A stretch of 64,000 bases of DNA, taken from positions 1-64,000 of the forward strand of contig CAJTCR010000013.1 of assembly GCA_910574915.1 (NCBI GenBank), given 5' to 3'. Both the position numbers and the translations under genes were made by a program. Each line of letters opens with the position of its first letter. Position 1 is the first letter of the stretch. Below are positions 35,347-46,361 of this stretch, one piece after another. Under the pieces are notes generated by a model, which worked only from the letters and a program-made list of their open reading frames with translations, did no database searches and was not told the DNA's origin. This DNA is from Eubacteriaceae bacterium (GTDB lineage: Bacteria; Bacillota; Clostridia; Lachnospirales; Lachnospiraceae).

Positions 35347-36351
35347 TCAGCGGTATTTTTCCGCCTCTTCCACGGTCTTTTTCAAATACCGGATCACCTG
35401 GACAGGGTATTTGCCGACAGCCGTCTCATTCGTAACCATTACCGCTGCCGCTCCGTCTGTGACGGCATGAAAGATATCCGATACTTCGGCGCGCGTCGGA
35501 TACGGACGCTGCGTCATGGACGCCAGCAGCTCGGTCACTACGAGAAACGGCTTTCCCTGGCTGTTGCAAATATCTGACAGCTCTTTCTGCGCTGCCGGAA
35601 GCTCCCACAGCGGCATATCGTTGCCAAGATCGCCTCTGGCTATCACGATCATATCGGCAAGCGGCAGAAAATCACGGATATTTCTGATGCCTTGACGGTT
35701 TTCAATTTTCGCAAAAATACGAAACTGATCCATACCGTTTTGGCGCAGCTTATTTTTCACTGTTAAAAGCTGTTCCTTTTCTGTGACAAATGGCTGCATC
35801 AGCGCTGTCACGCCGTAATCCTTTGCCAGCCGTATATTTTCCAGATCCTGAGCGGTCATAACCGGCGCCTGTATTTGCCTGCCTAAGACCTTTAGGCTCT
35901 TTCTCGCATACAAAGTGCCTCCCCGCAGCACTTTGGCACGCACCTGTTCCCCCTTCTCAGCAACTGCAAGCTCCAGCTTTCCGTCATCCAGCAGCACATG
36001 GCTGCCTGGTTCCAATGCCGAAAAAACATGTTCCGCAACCGGAATCACGCCGTCTTTTCGCTGCTCCATATGTTCGATAACAAATACCGCTTCCTGCGAT
36101 TCCTCAAGCTGCAACGGCTTTTGCAGCCCGCCAATGCGAATCTCCGGTCCCTGCATATCAATCAGCAGATCCGCACGGATGCCGACACGCTGTGCTGCCT
36201 GCATAAAGCTATTTATCAGCGGCTCGCTCTCTTTCAGCCCGCCGTGCGACAGGTTCAGCCGCATCCCGGTCATTCCTTCCAAAAACATCCTTTCGATCAG
36301 ATCCGCCTGCGCGCACGCCGGGCCAAACGTTCCAAAAATTTCTGTCATCAC
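35347..36351 (-). CDS. Pyruvate kinase-like protein lacking the C-terminal domain
   Basis: A 334-residue protein with the pyruvate kinase barrel: GMRLNLSHG, DMQGPEIRIGG, LLDDGKLEL (lid domain), FAKIENRQGI with the catalytic Lys, and MIVIARGDLGNDMPL. Ordinary pyruvate kinases have about 470 or more residues with an allosteric C-terminal domain, which is missing here as the frame ends right after the barrel (TAVGKYPVQVIRYL). It could be an unregulated isozyme or act on another phosphorylated enol. Confidence 0.82.
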   Translation of the reverse strand: MMTEIFGTFGPACAQADLIERMFLEGMTGMRLNLSHGGLKESEPLINSFMQAAQRVGIRADLLIDMQGPEIRIGGLQKPLQLEESQEAVFVIEHMEQRKDGVIPVAEHVFSALEPGSHVLLDDGKLELAVAEKGEQVRAKVLRGGTLYARKSLKVLGRQIQAPVMTAQDLENIRLAKDYGVTALMQPFVTEKEQLLTVKNKLRQNGMDQFRIFAKIENRQGIRNIRDFLPLADMIVIARGDLGNDMPLWELPAAQKELSDICNSQGKPFLVVTELLASMTQRPYPTRAEVSDIFHAVTDGAAAVMVTNETAVGKYPVQVIRYLKKTVEEAEKYR

Positions 36352-36387
36352 AGATCACCATTTTTCTTTCTTTTAAAATTTTCTTCT

Positions 36388-37080
36388 CTATTCATTTAAA
36401 AACACCAGCACAGCCGCCGTAAACACCCCGTCCTGAATGGAAGTCTCCAAATTCCCGCCATATTTTTCTGCCGTTTTGCGCACATTCTGCAAGCCGATGC
36501 CATGCCCCAGCGGATTCGCCTTCGTCGTAAAAAACCAGCCAAACCCGTTCTTTTTTAGTTCCCCGCATGGATTTTGCACTTTTATCATTAAAAACTGTTC
36601 AATCCTGCGGATCGAAACCAAGATCACAGGTGTGAAAGACGCACCGCCTGCTTTGTCTGCGGCTGCCGTATGTTCCAGCGCATTATCGAGCAGGTTAAAC
36701 AGCATAACACACAGGTCATCGGCAGTAATCGCGCATGGATTTGGAAATTCAACATTGACGTCCATAAGGATTCCTTTTGCCTGTGCCAAAGCCAGCGCAT
36801 GGTTTAAAATCGCATCCACAAGATCAAACCCGCTCCAGATCATGTCCGGGAGCTGGCGGATCGGCTCGCTGATCGATGCGGTATAGTCCACGATCTCAGT
36901 ATTTCCCGCCTTTTGTGCCATCCAGGAGATGATTTGCAGGTGATGGTTCATATCGTGGTACAATCTGGCATTTTCTTTGTAGATTTCGTTCAGACGGCGG
37001 TGGTTTTCTTCCAGCAGCTCGTTTTTCAGCTCCAGGAAACGGATTTTGCTGCGCAGCGTCCCTTTTAACAATTTTTTCAT
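36388..37080 (-). CDS. GHKL sensor histidine kinase without membrane domain
   Basis: A 230-residue kinase of the AgrC-like HPK10 class: phospho-acceptor helix LYHDMNHHLQIISWMAQKAG, N-box NLLDNALEHT and G-box GHGIGLQNVRKTAEKYGG. The N-terminal 40 residues are a charged coiled coil and no transmembrane segment precedes them. It lies 28 bp after the LytTR regulator. Signal input must be cytoplasmic or through a partner. Confidence 0.85.
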   Translation of the reverse strand: MKKLLKGTLRSKIRFLELKNELLEENHRRLNEIYKENARLYHDMNHHLQIISWMAQKAGNTEIVDYTASISEPIRQLPDMIWSGFDLVDAILNHALALAQAKGILMDVNVEFPNPCAITADDLCVMLFNLLDNALEHTAAADKAGGASFTPVILVSIRRIEQFLMIKVQNPCGELKKNGFGWFFTTKANPLGHGIGLQNVRKTAEKYGGNLETSIQDGVFTAAVLVFLNE

Positions 37081-37108
37081 TGCTCGACAATTCTCCAGGA
37101 TATTACAA

Positions 37109-37831
37109 TTACATTTTGCTGCACCAGAACAAATTCAGCCTGCGCTTTAGCTCGGCAAGCCTGCTCTGTGCGACTAACAGCCTGCTAGAATCGGTCAGTA
37201 CGCAGTCTGACTGTACGATGCCGGATACATGGTGCAGATTGACAATGCATCCCCGGTCGATAAATACAAATTCATCCTCCGGCAGCTCTGCATAGATTTC
37301 AGCAAGCGATTTGCGCAGGCGTACTGGTTCTTTTTGGCTGCTCAAATAAAAAACGCCGTTTTTTCCTTCCCGCACCAGATACAAAATATGTTTCAGAGGA
37401 ATCCGCTCCATGCGGCTCTGGCTGCTGATCAGATAAGACTGTGTATCCTGTGTTTCCAGTACCGCTGCCGCATCCGTCACCGCGTGCTTCAGCCGGGCAG
37501 ACAACTGGTTTTTCGGAATATAACGAAAAATATTCAGCTCATAAGCATCCACCGCATACTTAAAATACGCCGTTACAAAAATAATAAGCGCCTGCGGCAG
37601 CTTTTGGTGAACCTGGCGCGCCAGCTCCATCCCGGACATTTCCGGCATCTCGATATCCAAAAGCAGCAGGTCAAAAAAAGCGCCGTCCTCCAGCGCATAC
37701 AGTAAATGCGTCCCGCTTGTAAAAGCAGAAATCATCGGAAAAATATGTTGTTTTTCCAGACATCTCCTTGTCTCGGATTCGATGTTTGTCAGTGATAACG
37801 GTTCGTCGTCACAGATGGCTATTTGCAGCAT
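37109..37831 (-). CDS. LytTR response regulator
   Basis: A 240-residue regulator with a receiver domain (ICDDEPLSL, phospho-acceptor LLLLDIEMPEMSG with Asp59, VTAY) and a LytTR DNA-binding domain from about residue 130 (RIPLKHILYLVREGKNG, FVFIDRGCIVNLHHV). It is the first gene of the pair with the soluble GHKL kinase. Targets are unknown. Confidence 0.9.
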   Translation of the reverse strand: MLQIAICDDEPLSLTNIESETRRCLEKQHIFPMISAFTSGTHLLYALEDGAFFDLLLLDIEMPEMSGMELARQVHQKLPQALIIFVTAYFKYAVDAYELNIFRYIPKNQLSARLKHAVTDAAAVLETQDTQSYLISSQSRMERIPLKHILYLVREGKNGVFYLSSQKEPVRLRKSLAEIYAELPEDEFVFIDRGCIVNLHHVSGIVQSDCVLTDSSRLLVAQSRLAELKRRLNLFWCSKM

Positions 37832-37876
37832 GGCGCCGTGTCCTTTCTCTTTGGAGCGTTACTCTGCTGTGGCATA

Positions 37877-38326
37877 TCAATTTTTGCATGTATCACTTTT
37901 CTGCAGAGCTTCAAACTCTTTTTTTGTCATATAAACCTGTTTGTTTTCATCGATATGATGGCTACTGTGATAGTCTCTATATGCCTGAATCAGTTCCGCT
38001 AATTTTTTTGCACTTAGCTTATCTGTCTGCCTTCTGTAATTACACAGTCCCTCATACCATTCAACCTGAAACGTATTATCCAACTGCACATAACTGTCTT
38101 TATCAATAACCGATTCTACTGGCTCATCACAATAAACTACTTTATTGCATTTCATTGCAGCCTTATATTCTTTACCTGCAAGCGAATCAATCTGCGCGAT
38201 TTCAACTGTTCCAAGATCCTCATGAATACCAATCACCAGATAAGGATGATTCACAGAAGATGTTAAGCCAGAATTGTTAAACCTGATTTTAGCAGAAATC
38301 ACCTGACCTATTTCTAAGCCAATCAT
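37877..38326 (-). CDS. PemK/MazF-like putative toxin paired with Panacea
   Basis: A 149-residue protein. The N-terminal 90 residues (EIGQVISAKIRF, HPYLVIGIHEDLGTVEIAQI, and SYVQLDNTFQVEW) resemble the SH3-like barrel of PemK/MazF-type RNases, although similarity is remote. The C-terminal tail is helical. It overlaps the Panacea gene by four bases (ATGA), the arrangement of a toxin-antitoxin pair with the antitoxin first. Called a toxin mainly by context. Confidence 0.6.
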   Translation of the reverse strand: MIGLEIGQVISAKIRFNNSGLTSSVNHPYLVIGIHEDLGTVEIAQIDSLAGKEYKAAMKCNKVVYCDEPVESVIDKDSYVQLDNTFQVEWYEGLCNYRRQTDKLSAKKLAELIQAYRDYHSSHHIDENKQVYMTKKEFEALQKSDTCKN

Positions 38327-38820
38327 CCTTTCATCCTTTCCAAAACCTTTATCATATCTGCGTACTGTTTTTTATACTCCTCTTTTCGTGACATAGAATC
38401 CATTTGTTGTTCTTCTTTTCGATAATGGCTGTGCTTTTCCATCCATTCTGAATCCTCGTGCGACAATTCTATTAATTCATCCAAAGAAGCATTCTGAAAC
38501 GCATTGAAAATACTGGTCAAAAAGACCTTTTCTTCTTCTGATATGGAAATATCCTGATTTCTTTGCTCCCAAAGAATAGAATAGTTTTCCTGCACTTGTG
38601 GCGCAACCGCTCCGTTATCATATGCATAAAAAATACAGTCCATCAGAGGAACCCCGTATTTGGCAATATAGATATTTTGTGCCAAGTGCATATATTTGTT
38701 CAGACGTGCGTTGCCTTCATAAAATGTCCTGCCATTTTGTGTTCTCAATTCTTTATTAAAAATTTTCCTGCTGTCATCTAAATTTAGTAAAAACTTTGCA
38801 GCATCCATTCCTTTTATCAT
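38323..38820 (-). CDS. Panacea (SocA-like, DUF4065) antitoxin
   Basis: The ATG at 38820 follows AAGGAGGATGTGCAT and gives about 165 residues; the longer frame upstream is not coding. LNKYMHLAQNIYIAKYGVPL, YAYDNGAVAPQVQENY and the later SEEEKVFLTSIFNAF are the Panacea/DUF4065 pattern. Panacea proteins neutralise many unrelated toxins (PanAT systems) and include SocA. Its partner is the overlapping PemK-like gene. Confidence 0.78.
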   Translation of the reverse strand: MIKGMDAAKFLLNLDDSRKIFNKELRTQNGRTFYEGNARLNKYMHLAQNIYIAKYGVPLMDCIFYAYDNGAVAPQVQENYSILWEQRNQDISISEEEKVFLTSIFNAFQNASLDELIELSHEDSEWMEKHSHYRKEEQQMDSMSRKEEYKKQYADMIKVLERMKG

Positions 38821-39093
38821 ATGCACATCCTCCTTGTAACTCCTATTTCCAGTATCAATATTATTATACTCTGAAATTTTCATTGAAGCAATCCATAATT
38901 TAAGGACAAAATCCCCAAATTCACGGACAGATCTCCCATTTAGCCTTTCCATGTGTTATGATTCTTTTGCTTTCCCAAAGTATGTCTGAGGATTGCAGGC
39001 TTTTCGCGATTTCTTGGGCATACTTTACATCAAACAGCTTTGCCTGCAACCGCCGCACAGAATGCGGATACAGGCATCGGAAAGGAGAAACAA

Positions 39094-40896
39094 ATGAATA
39101 CGTACCGTCCTTTTGCACGGATTGTGCACGCCCATCTGTATGTTTTAAGGCTTGTCTTTAAAATCGACAAAAAACGGATTGCGCTGGAGTTTTTCGAGCG
39201 GCTTTTTTCCGTTTATGAATATCTGATCTACGGAGCCATTTTTACGCAGCTTTTATTGCGCTTGGCAGAAAAAAATGTGTCATTTTCGAAAATACTGGTG
39301 CTGCTTTGGGCAGGTTTTCTGCCCCGTATCGTTACGTATGTTTATCTGGAATATTATACAAATGTCGCGCGTCCGGTCTCCGATGTGCGTTTTCTGGAAG
39401 GTATGAACCGCCTGCTGTATGAAAAGGCGTGCCATGCCGACCTGACCTGTTTTGAAGACAGTGAGTTTTACAACCAGTATATGCTTGCCGTACGGGAAGC
39501 AAAGACGCGGGTGCCTAAGATGCTGCACGATATTTTTCATATGGCAGTCACCTTCTCCGCTGCCCTGCTGGGATTTTATATGATCTGGAGGATGGACCGG
39601 TATGCGTTGATTTTTATTATCCTGCCGATTCTTGGAAATTTTGTATTTAACGGTATGCTAAGCGGGCGTTTGTTCCGCCTGGAACGTGAAACGATTGTGT
39701 TTAAGCGGATTGCAGATTATGTGAACCGTACGATCCACCTTGCGGATTATGCTAAGGAAATCCGTTTAAGCAACGTCTTTTCGCTGTTAGGGCAAAAGTA
39801 CGATACCTCCGTAAAGGAAGAGCAAAAAGCGGTCAGGCGCTATGCCCCGCTCAATATGCTTTTATTTTTCTGCTTTCAGTATTTTACATTTACGCTGCTG
39901 TTTAACGGATCGTTCCTTTATGCCGGATACCATACGCTTGTTACCGGATCGATCGTATTTGCGGAGCTTGCCGTATTTCAAAATTTTATGTGTACGAATA
40001 CCTGGAATTTTCTGTTCTGCGCAGAAGCCGCGGTAGAAAATATACAAAGCAGCTTTTTTATCGAACAAATCGAACGCTTTTTAAACTATGAGCCGAAAAT
40101 ACCAGAGGATGCAGACGGCATATTGCCGACGCTTCCGGTGCAGTCCATTGTATTTTCGCATGTATCGTTTGGATATCAAGAGGACTGCGCCGTGTTAAAG
40201 GATGTCTGTCTGGAATTAACCTCCGGCGAACATGCCGCGCTTGTCGGGTTTAACGGTTCCGGCAAGACCACGCTTGTCAAGCTGCTGCTGCGCCTGTATG
40301 ACCCTGACGAGGGCGTGATTTTGCTAAACGGCATTGATATCCGCAAATACAACCTGCGCGCTTACCGCAGTTTGTTTACAGCCGCCTTCCAGGATGGAAA
40401 GATCTTTGCGGATACAGTGGCGGAAAATATTTTAATGGGCGTCCACCAGACGCCGCGGCAGGATACACAAACCGTATGGCAGGCATTGGCGCTTGCAGGG
40501 ATGGAAGCAGAAGTCCGCGCCTGGGAGCAGCAGGAACAGACGCTTTTAACAAAAGAGTTTTCCCGGGAAGGAAAGGTGCTCTCCGGCGGGCAGAGCCAAA
40601 AGATCCTTGCGGCGCGCGCGTTTGCAAAGGACTGTCCGATTGCCGTGTTCGACGAGCCAAGCAGCGCGCTTGACCCGATTGCAGAATACGATTTGTTTTC
40701 CAATATTTTGCGCTACAGTAAAAATCGGATGCTGTTTTTTATCTCGCACCGGCTGTCCTCCGTGCAGAATGCGGACGTTGTGTTTTTTCTGGAAAACGGA
40801 AGGATTAAAGAACGCGGAAGCCACAAACAGCTTATGGCACAAAACGGCAAATACGCGGCATTGTACCGGACGCAGGCAAAAAATTATCTGGCGTAA
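39094..40896 (+). CDS. ABC exporter half, permease-ATPase
   Basis: The ATG at 39094 (after GGAAAGGAGAAACAA) gives 600 residues. About six membrane segments are followed by an ATPase with GFNGSGKTTLVKLLLRLYDP, signature LSGGQSQKILAARAFA, Walker B IAVFDEPSSALDP and FISHR. No peptidase C39 domain is present. It is followed 19 bp later by a related half-transporter, so the two should form a heterodimeric exporter. No peptide precursor was seen nearby, so the cargo is unknown. Confidence 0.88.
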   Translation: MNTYRPFARIVHAHLYVLRLVFKIDKKRIALEFFERLFSVYEYLIYGAIFTQLLLRLAEKNVSFSKILVLLWAGFLPRIVTYVYLEYYTNVARPVSDVRFLEGMNRLLYEKACHADLTCFEDSEFYNQYMLAVREAKTRVPKMLHDIFHMAVTFSAALLGFYMIWRMDRYALIFIILPILGNFVFNGMLSGRLFRLERETIVFKRIADYVNRTIHLADYAKEIRLSNVFSLLGQKYDTSVKEEQKAVRRYAPLNMLLFFCFQYFTFTLLFNGSFLYAGYHTLVTGSIVFAELAVFQNFMCTNTWNFLFCAEAAVENIQSSFFIEQIERFLNYEPKIPEDADGILPTLPVQSIVFSHVSFGYQEDCAVLKDVCLELTSGEHAALVGFNGSGKTTLVKLLLRLYDPDEGVILLNGIDIRKYNLRAYRSLFTAAFQDGKIFADTVAENILMGVHQTPRQDTQTVWQALALAGMEAEVRAWEQQEQTLLTKEFSREGKVLSGGQSQKILAARAFAKDCPIAVFDEPSSALDPIAEYDLFSNILRYSKNRMLFFISHRLSSVQNADVVFFLENGRIKERGSHKQLMAQNGKYAALYRTQAKNYLA

Positions 40897-40915
40897 AGAA
40901 CGGGAGGTGCAACTT

Positions 40916-42757
40916 ATGTCAAATAACCAGACAAAAAACACGGCGCACGAAAAGGAACCGAAGCTGACCATAAAAGAAATCCTGCAAGAACATTGGTTTT
41001 TAACCAGGCTCTGTTTTGCGGCTGCGCCGGGAGGAATGGCGTTTCATATTTTTGAAAGCGTCAAGCTGCGTATATCGATCTTTTTTGAATTTATCTGGAT
41101 CGTCAATTATGCGCTTGGAATTGCAGAACGAGGCGGTTCCTGGAAGCAGTTTTGCTGGTGCATGGTACTTTTTATGGCTGCCGTGTTTGTATCAACCGTA
41201 TCTTTTGCTTATTATAAGCAGTCTTTGCTGCCAAGGGTCACGCCTGTTCTGCACCAGGCGTTTCGGATGCATATTTATGAGCGGACAAAAAACTTAGACC
41301 TAGCCTGCTACGACGATACGGAGTTTTACCAAAAGTTTATTCTGGCAACGGAAGAATCGGATGCCTGCATCGACCGCTATCTGGAAACGATAGAGACTTA
41401 TAGTTCCGCGGTTACGGAGTTTATGCTTGCCCTTGGATTCTGCCTGACGGTGAATCCGCTGATTCTGCTCGTAACGACAGGCAGCTTTTTGGCGTCGTTT
41501 TGGATCGCTGGACGGGAAAACAGGCTGCTGGTCGCTTCCCGCATGGAACGGCTGCCTTATGAGCAAAAGAGGGAATATCAAAACCGGGTCTTTTACCTGT
41601 CTGATTATGCCAAAGACCTGCGCCTGTATCCAGGAATGCAGGAAAAATGCCAGCAGGATTTTAACCAGTCGCAGAAGGAAATCAGACGCATTCACCGCAC
41701 ATACGGCAAAAAGCTGTTTATTTGCCGCAGTATCCGCCAAGCTGTGGGATCTGTCTATCTGCAACGGGTGCTTGCCTGGTCTTTGCTGCTGTATCAGGTA
41801 TTAGTGCTTCGCACGCTCTCTTATACCGCAATGCTGAGCAGCTTAAAGGCGGCGGACTACGTATATGAAAGCGCAGGCAGCATGATTACGGGCTTTCAAA
41901 CAGCGGCAGAAAACGCAGCTTATGTAAAGAGGATTCAAAGCCTGACAGACATGGCGCCTTTGGTCGTTTCCGAAAAAAATCTGCCGGCAAGCGATCATCC
42001 CGCGTCGTTTGATCTTCAAAATGTGACGTTTTCTTATCAGCCTGGACAGCCGGTATTAAAAAACATCAGCCTGCATATCGGCGCAAAGCAAAAAATCGCG
42101 CTCGTAGGCTACAACGGCTCCGGCAAGACAACGCTCGTAAAGCTGCTGCTGCGCCTGTACGATCCTGACAGCGGAAGCATCTGCTGCAACGGTACGGATA
42201 TCCGGGATTTTGCTGTAAAAGGCTACCGCCATTCTATCGGCTCGGTTTTTCAGGATTTTAAAATCTACGCCGCGTCGCTAAAGGAAAATGTACTGCTGGA
42301 TATCAGCAGTCATACAAAAAAAGAAAGCTATGATGTGGAAAAGGCATTGTACGACGCGCATTTTACGTTGCAGGACAACCGCCTCGTCTACCAGATCGAA
42401 ACCCCTCTGACGACGGAGTTTGAAAAAGACGGCGTCAGCTTGTCCGGCGGCGAGATGCAGAAAGTCGCGATCGCGCGCACGCTCTACCGCAGGCAGAACC
42501 TGATTATTATGGATGAGCCAAGCAGTGCGCTAGACCCGCTTGCCGAATATGAGTTAAACCAGGAATTAAATGAGATCGCACAGGATCAAACCGTCGTATT
42601 TATCTCGCACCGTCTGTCCACAACGCGCGATGCGGACTGTATCTATATGATGGAGCAGGGACAGATTATCGAAGCGGGCACGCACGAAGAGCTGCTTGCA
42701 GCGGACGGAAAATACGCCGGGATGTGGAAGGTACAGGCGGGCTTATATACAGATTAA
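40916..42757 (+). CDS. ABC exporter half, permease-ATPase
   Basis: The ATG at 40916 follows GGGAGGTGCAACTT and gives 613 residues. Membrane segments occupy about residues 40-330. The ATPase shows GYNGSGKTTLVKLLLRLYDP, LSGGEMQKVAIARTL, LIIMDEPSSALDP and FISHRLSTTRDAD. The near-identical Walker A blocks show it is a paralogue of the preceding gene. A longer open frame from 40607 lies inside the upstream gene. Confidence 0.88.
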   Translation: MSNNQTKNTAHEKEPKLTIKEILQEHWFLTRLCFAAAPGGMAFHIFESVKLRISIFFEFIWIVNYALGIAERGGSWKQFCWCMVLFMAAVFVSTVSFAYYKQSLLPRVTPVLHQAFRMHIYERTKNLDLACYDDTEFYQKFILATEESDACIDRYLETIETYSSAVTEFMLALGFCLTVNPLILLVTTGSFLASFWIAGRENRLLVASRMERLPYEQKREYQNRVFYLSDYAKDLRLYPGMQEKCQQDFNQSQKEIRRIHRTYGKKLFICRSIRQAVGSVYLQRVLAWSLLLYQVLVLRTLSYTAMLSSLKAADYVYESAGSMITGFQTAAENAAYVKRIQSLTDMAPLVVSEKNLPASDHPASFDLQNVTFSYQPGQPVLKNISLHIGAKQKIALVGYNGSGKTTLVKLLLRLYDPDSGSICCNGTDIRDFAVKGYRHSIGSVFQDFKIYAASLKENVLLDISSHTKKESYDVEKALYDAHFTLQDNRLVYQIETPLTTEFEKDGVSLSGGEMQKVAIARTLYRRQNLIIMDEPSSALDPLAEYELNQELNEIAQDQTVVFISHRLSTTRDADCIYMMEQGQIIEAGTHEELLAADGKYAGMWKVQAGLYTD

Positions 42758-42768
42758 ATTCAGACAAT

Positions 42769-42805
42769 AAAAAAGGAGTGTCCTGTGAAAATGGCACTCC
42801 CTTTT
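42769..42805. terminator. Bidirectional terminator
   Basis: AAAAGGAGTG and CACTCCCTTTT form a stem flanked by A and T runs on both sides, between the convergent exporter and chemotaxis genes. Read on the minus strand it ends CACTCCTTTTTTATTG. Confidence 0.8.
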
Positions 42806-42824
42806 CCTATTGCCGCCTATGCGG

Positions 42825-44507
42825 TTACTGCCTGCGCAGGCGGAACTTATGTACCGAAACCTTCAGCTCTTCTGCCTGCTGATTCAGCTCTTTTGCCGAC
42901 TGCGCCGACTGCTGCGCTGTGGAAGCATTGGACTGCACGACTTCTGAGATCTGTTCCATCCCCTGTGTCAACTGTTTCAGCGACTGCGACTGGTACTGTG
43001 CAGACTCTGCAATCCTGCCTACCAGCTCCGTTGATCTCTGGGCGCTTGAGACAACGGCAGTAATCGCATCGGTCGTCTCCGACGTCAGGGAAGAACCATA
43101 CTGCACGAGCTTCATAGAGTTTTCGATCAGCTCTGCAATATCCTGCGCGGAAACGGAACTCTTGTTGGCAAGATCCTGTACTTCATCTGCAACAATCGCA
43201 AAGCCTTTTCCGGCTTCTCCTGCGCGTGCCGCTTCTACGGCTGCATTTAACGCCAGGATATTTGTCTGGAAAGAAATATCCTCGATCGTCTTGATAATGC
43301 CGCCAATCTGGTTGGAAGCCTTGGAAATATCGTTCATGGCGTCGGTCAGCGACGTCATCTTTTCGCTGCATAACTGTAGCTGCCGCGCAGCTTCCTCAGA
43401 AGAATGCTTCGCATCGTCAGCATCAGCAGAAGTGCGGTCTACCTGACCGGATATCTCCTGTATGCTGGCGGAAAGCTGCTGTACCGCAGATGCCTGGCGG
43501 ACAGTGCCGTTGGACAGGCTCTCTGCCCCAGACGCCATATGTTCGGATTCCCTCGATACTCGTTCTGCGGTCATGCTGATCTGCGAGAGCGCATTGTTTA
43601 AAGAATCTACAATCTGGCGCATCGCTTTTTGGATCGGCAGAAATTCCCCGCGGTAGTCGTCCCCGATCGTTACGTCCATAGAGCCTTCTGCCATCTGCGC
43701 CAAAATATGGTCGATATCCTGGATGTATTTTTTCAGCTCACATTTTGTCTCTTGAATCGAAGCGGCGAGCATCCCGATTTCAGAAGTGTTCGCCTCCAGC
43801 GAAAACTCTGCGGAAAGGTTGCCGTTTGAAATCTCTTTCATCTGGTCACGGACAGCAACGATTGGATGCAGCACCCGTTTATTCGTTACAAACATACTGA
43901 TCAACTGCAATACCGCAATCAATAGCAATGCAATCACCATGCATACCCTGATAAATTCAGCCTGAAAGTTCAGATCGTCCAGGCGTGCCTGTGTCCTTGT
44001 ATCCAAAGCAGTTAAAAACTGTTCCTTTAAGGCGTTGATCTGATCGGTCGCACTGCTGTACTCCTCCCCATAGACATAGGCAACCGCACTCTCTTTATCC
44101 CCCGCTGTTACTTTGTTCATCGCTTCTTCTTCCAACGGTACCAGCTCGTTGGACAGCGCGAACATATCGTTGATCATGTCCTGCTCTTCGTCTGTAATGC
44201 CGATTTCCTGCAATGCAGCTACGCCAATATCCCGGTTTTTTAACTCATTGACTTCCTTCCAGTAATTGTCATAATGTTCCTGTTCTCCGGTTGCCGCAAA
44301 CGCGCGGACTTCATCTGTCAGATACGCTGATCCATTCATAAAACGGTTGGCATTATAAGTCAGGTCAAACCGTTCCTGATTTGCTGTATTCAAAAGCCCG
44401 CGGATATGGCTGTTGGAAAACAGTGCAACCCCCATAAAAAGCAGAGTCAGAATCGAAATCCCGTTCAGGATCAGATTCAGCGTAGATTGATTCATGGATT
44501 TTTTCAT
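42825..44507 (-). CDS. Methyl-accepting chemotaxis protein
   Basis: The ATG at 44507 follows GAAGGAGCATTTACT and gives about 560 residues. A first membrane segment ([19 protein letters not shown]) is followed by a helical extracellular sensor of about 150 residues, then a second segment ([20 protein letters not shown]), HAMP and the signalling domain with the hairpin tip [20 protein letters not shown]. There is no C-terminal CheR-binding pentapeptide. It implies a motile organism. The ligand is unknown. Confidence 0.92.
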   Translation of the reverse strand: MKKSMNQSTLNLILNGISILTLLFMGVALFSNSHIRGLLNTANQERFDLTYNANRFMNGSAYLTDEVRAFAATGEQEHYDNYWKEVNELKNRDIGVAALQEIGITDEEQDMINDMFALSNELVPLEEEAMNKVTAGDKESAVAYVYGEEYSSATDQINALKEQFLTALDTRTQARLDDLNFQAEFIRVCMVIALLLIAVLQLISMFVTNKRVLHPIVAVRDQMKEISNGNLSAEFSLEANTSEIGMLAASIQETKCELKKYIQDIDHILAQMAEGSMDVTIGDDYRGEFLPIQKAMRQIVDSLNNALSQISMTAERVSRESEHMASGAESLSNGTVRQASAVQQLSASIQEISGQVDRTSADADDAKHSSEEAARQLQLCSEKMTSLTDAMNDISKASNQIGGIIKTIEDISFQTNILALNAAVEAARAGEAGKGFAIVADEVQDLANKSSVSAQDIAELIENSMKLVQYGSSLTSETTDAITAVVSSAQRSTELVGRIAESAQYQSQSLKQLTQGMEQISEVVQSNASTAQQSAQSAKELNQQAEELKVSVHKFRLRRQ

Positions 44508-44623
44508 AGTAAATGCTCCTTCCGGTGTTACTGTCTTTCTCAAAATACTGCCGAGAAAAGGTCTTGACCTATAGTTTACAGGAAAAGGACAAAAAAAGCA
44601 AATTTTTTATTACCGTAAATAAA

Positions 44624-44662
44624 GGAGCGCCGTAAATGCAGATCCGGCACTTACGGCACTCC
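44624..44662 (-). terminator. Terminator of the GH51 gene
   Basis: GGAGCGCCGTAA (44624-44635) pairs with TTACGGCACTCC (44651-44662), one mismatch. On the minus strand it is followed by TTTATTTACGG. It stands between the arabinofuranosidase and the chemotaxis gene. Confidence 0.7.
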
Positions 44663-44699
44663 TTTTTGCTTTTATCAGATGGTCAAATCACGTCTGATT

Positions 44700-46232
<1,533 letters not shown>

Positions 46233-46361
46233 TTAGTAAAAAAAATGTTGATTGTGCTTATCATACGCAATATAGCACAAAAAAGCAACTGGTTTTTTAG
46301 AAAAAGCTAAAATATTTTTATTATTTTACAAAAGTACAAAATATTATCAATAACCTTTCAG

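Noticed and set aside
38958..39118. Minus-strand frame upstream of the Panacea gene, with LFDVKYAQEIAKSLQSSD
   Set aside because: It looks faintly protein-like, but it has no RBS and no stable family match and lies in the divergent promoter region of two real genes.
39094..42757. Bacteriocin exporter locus
   Set aside because: Neither half-transporter has a C39 peptidase domain, and no double-glycine leader peptide or modification enzyme was seen nearby.
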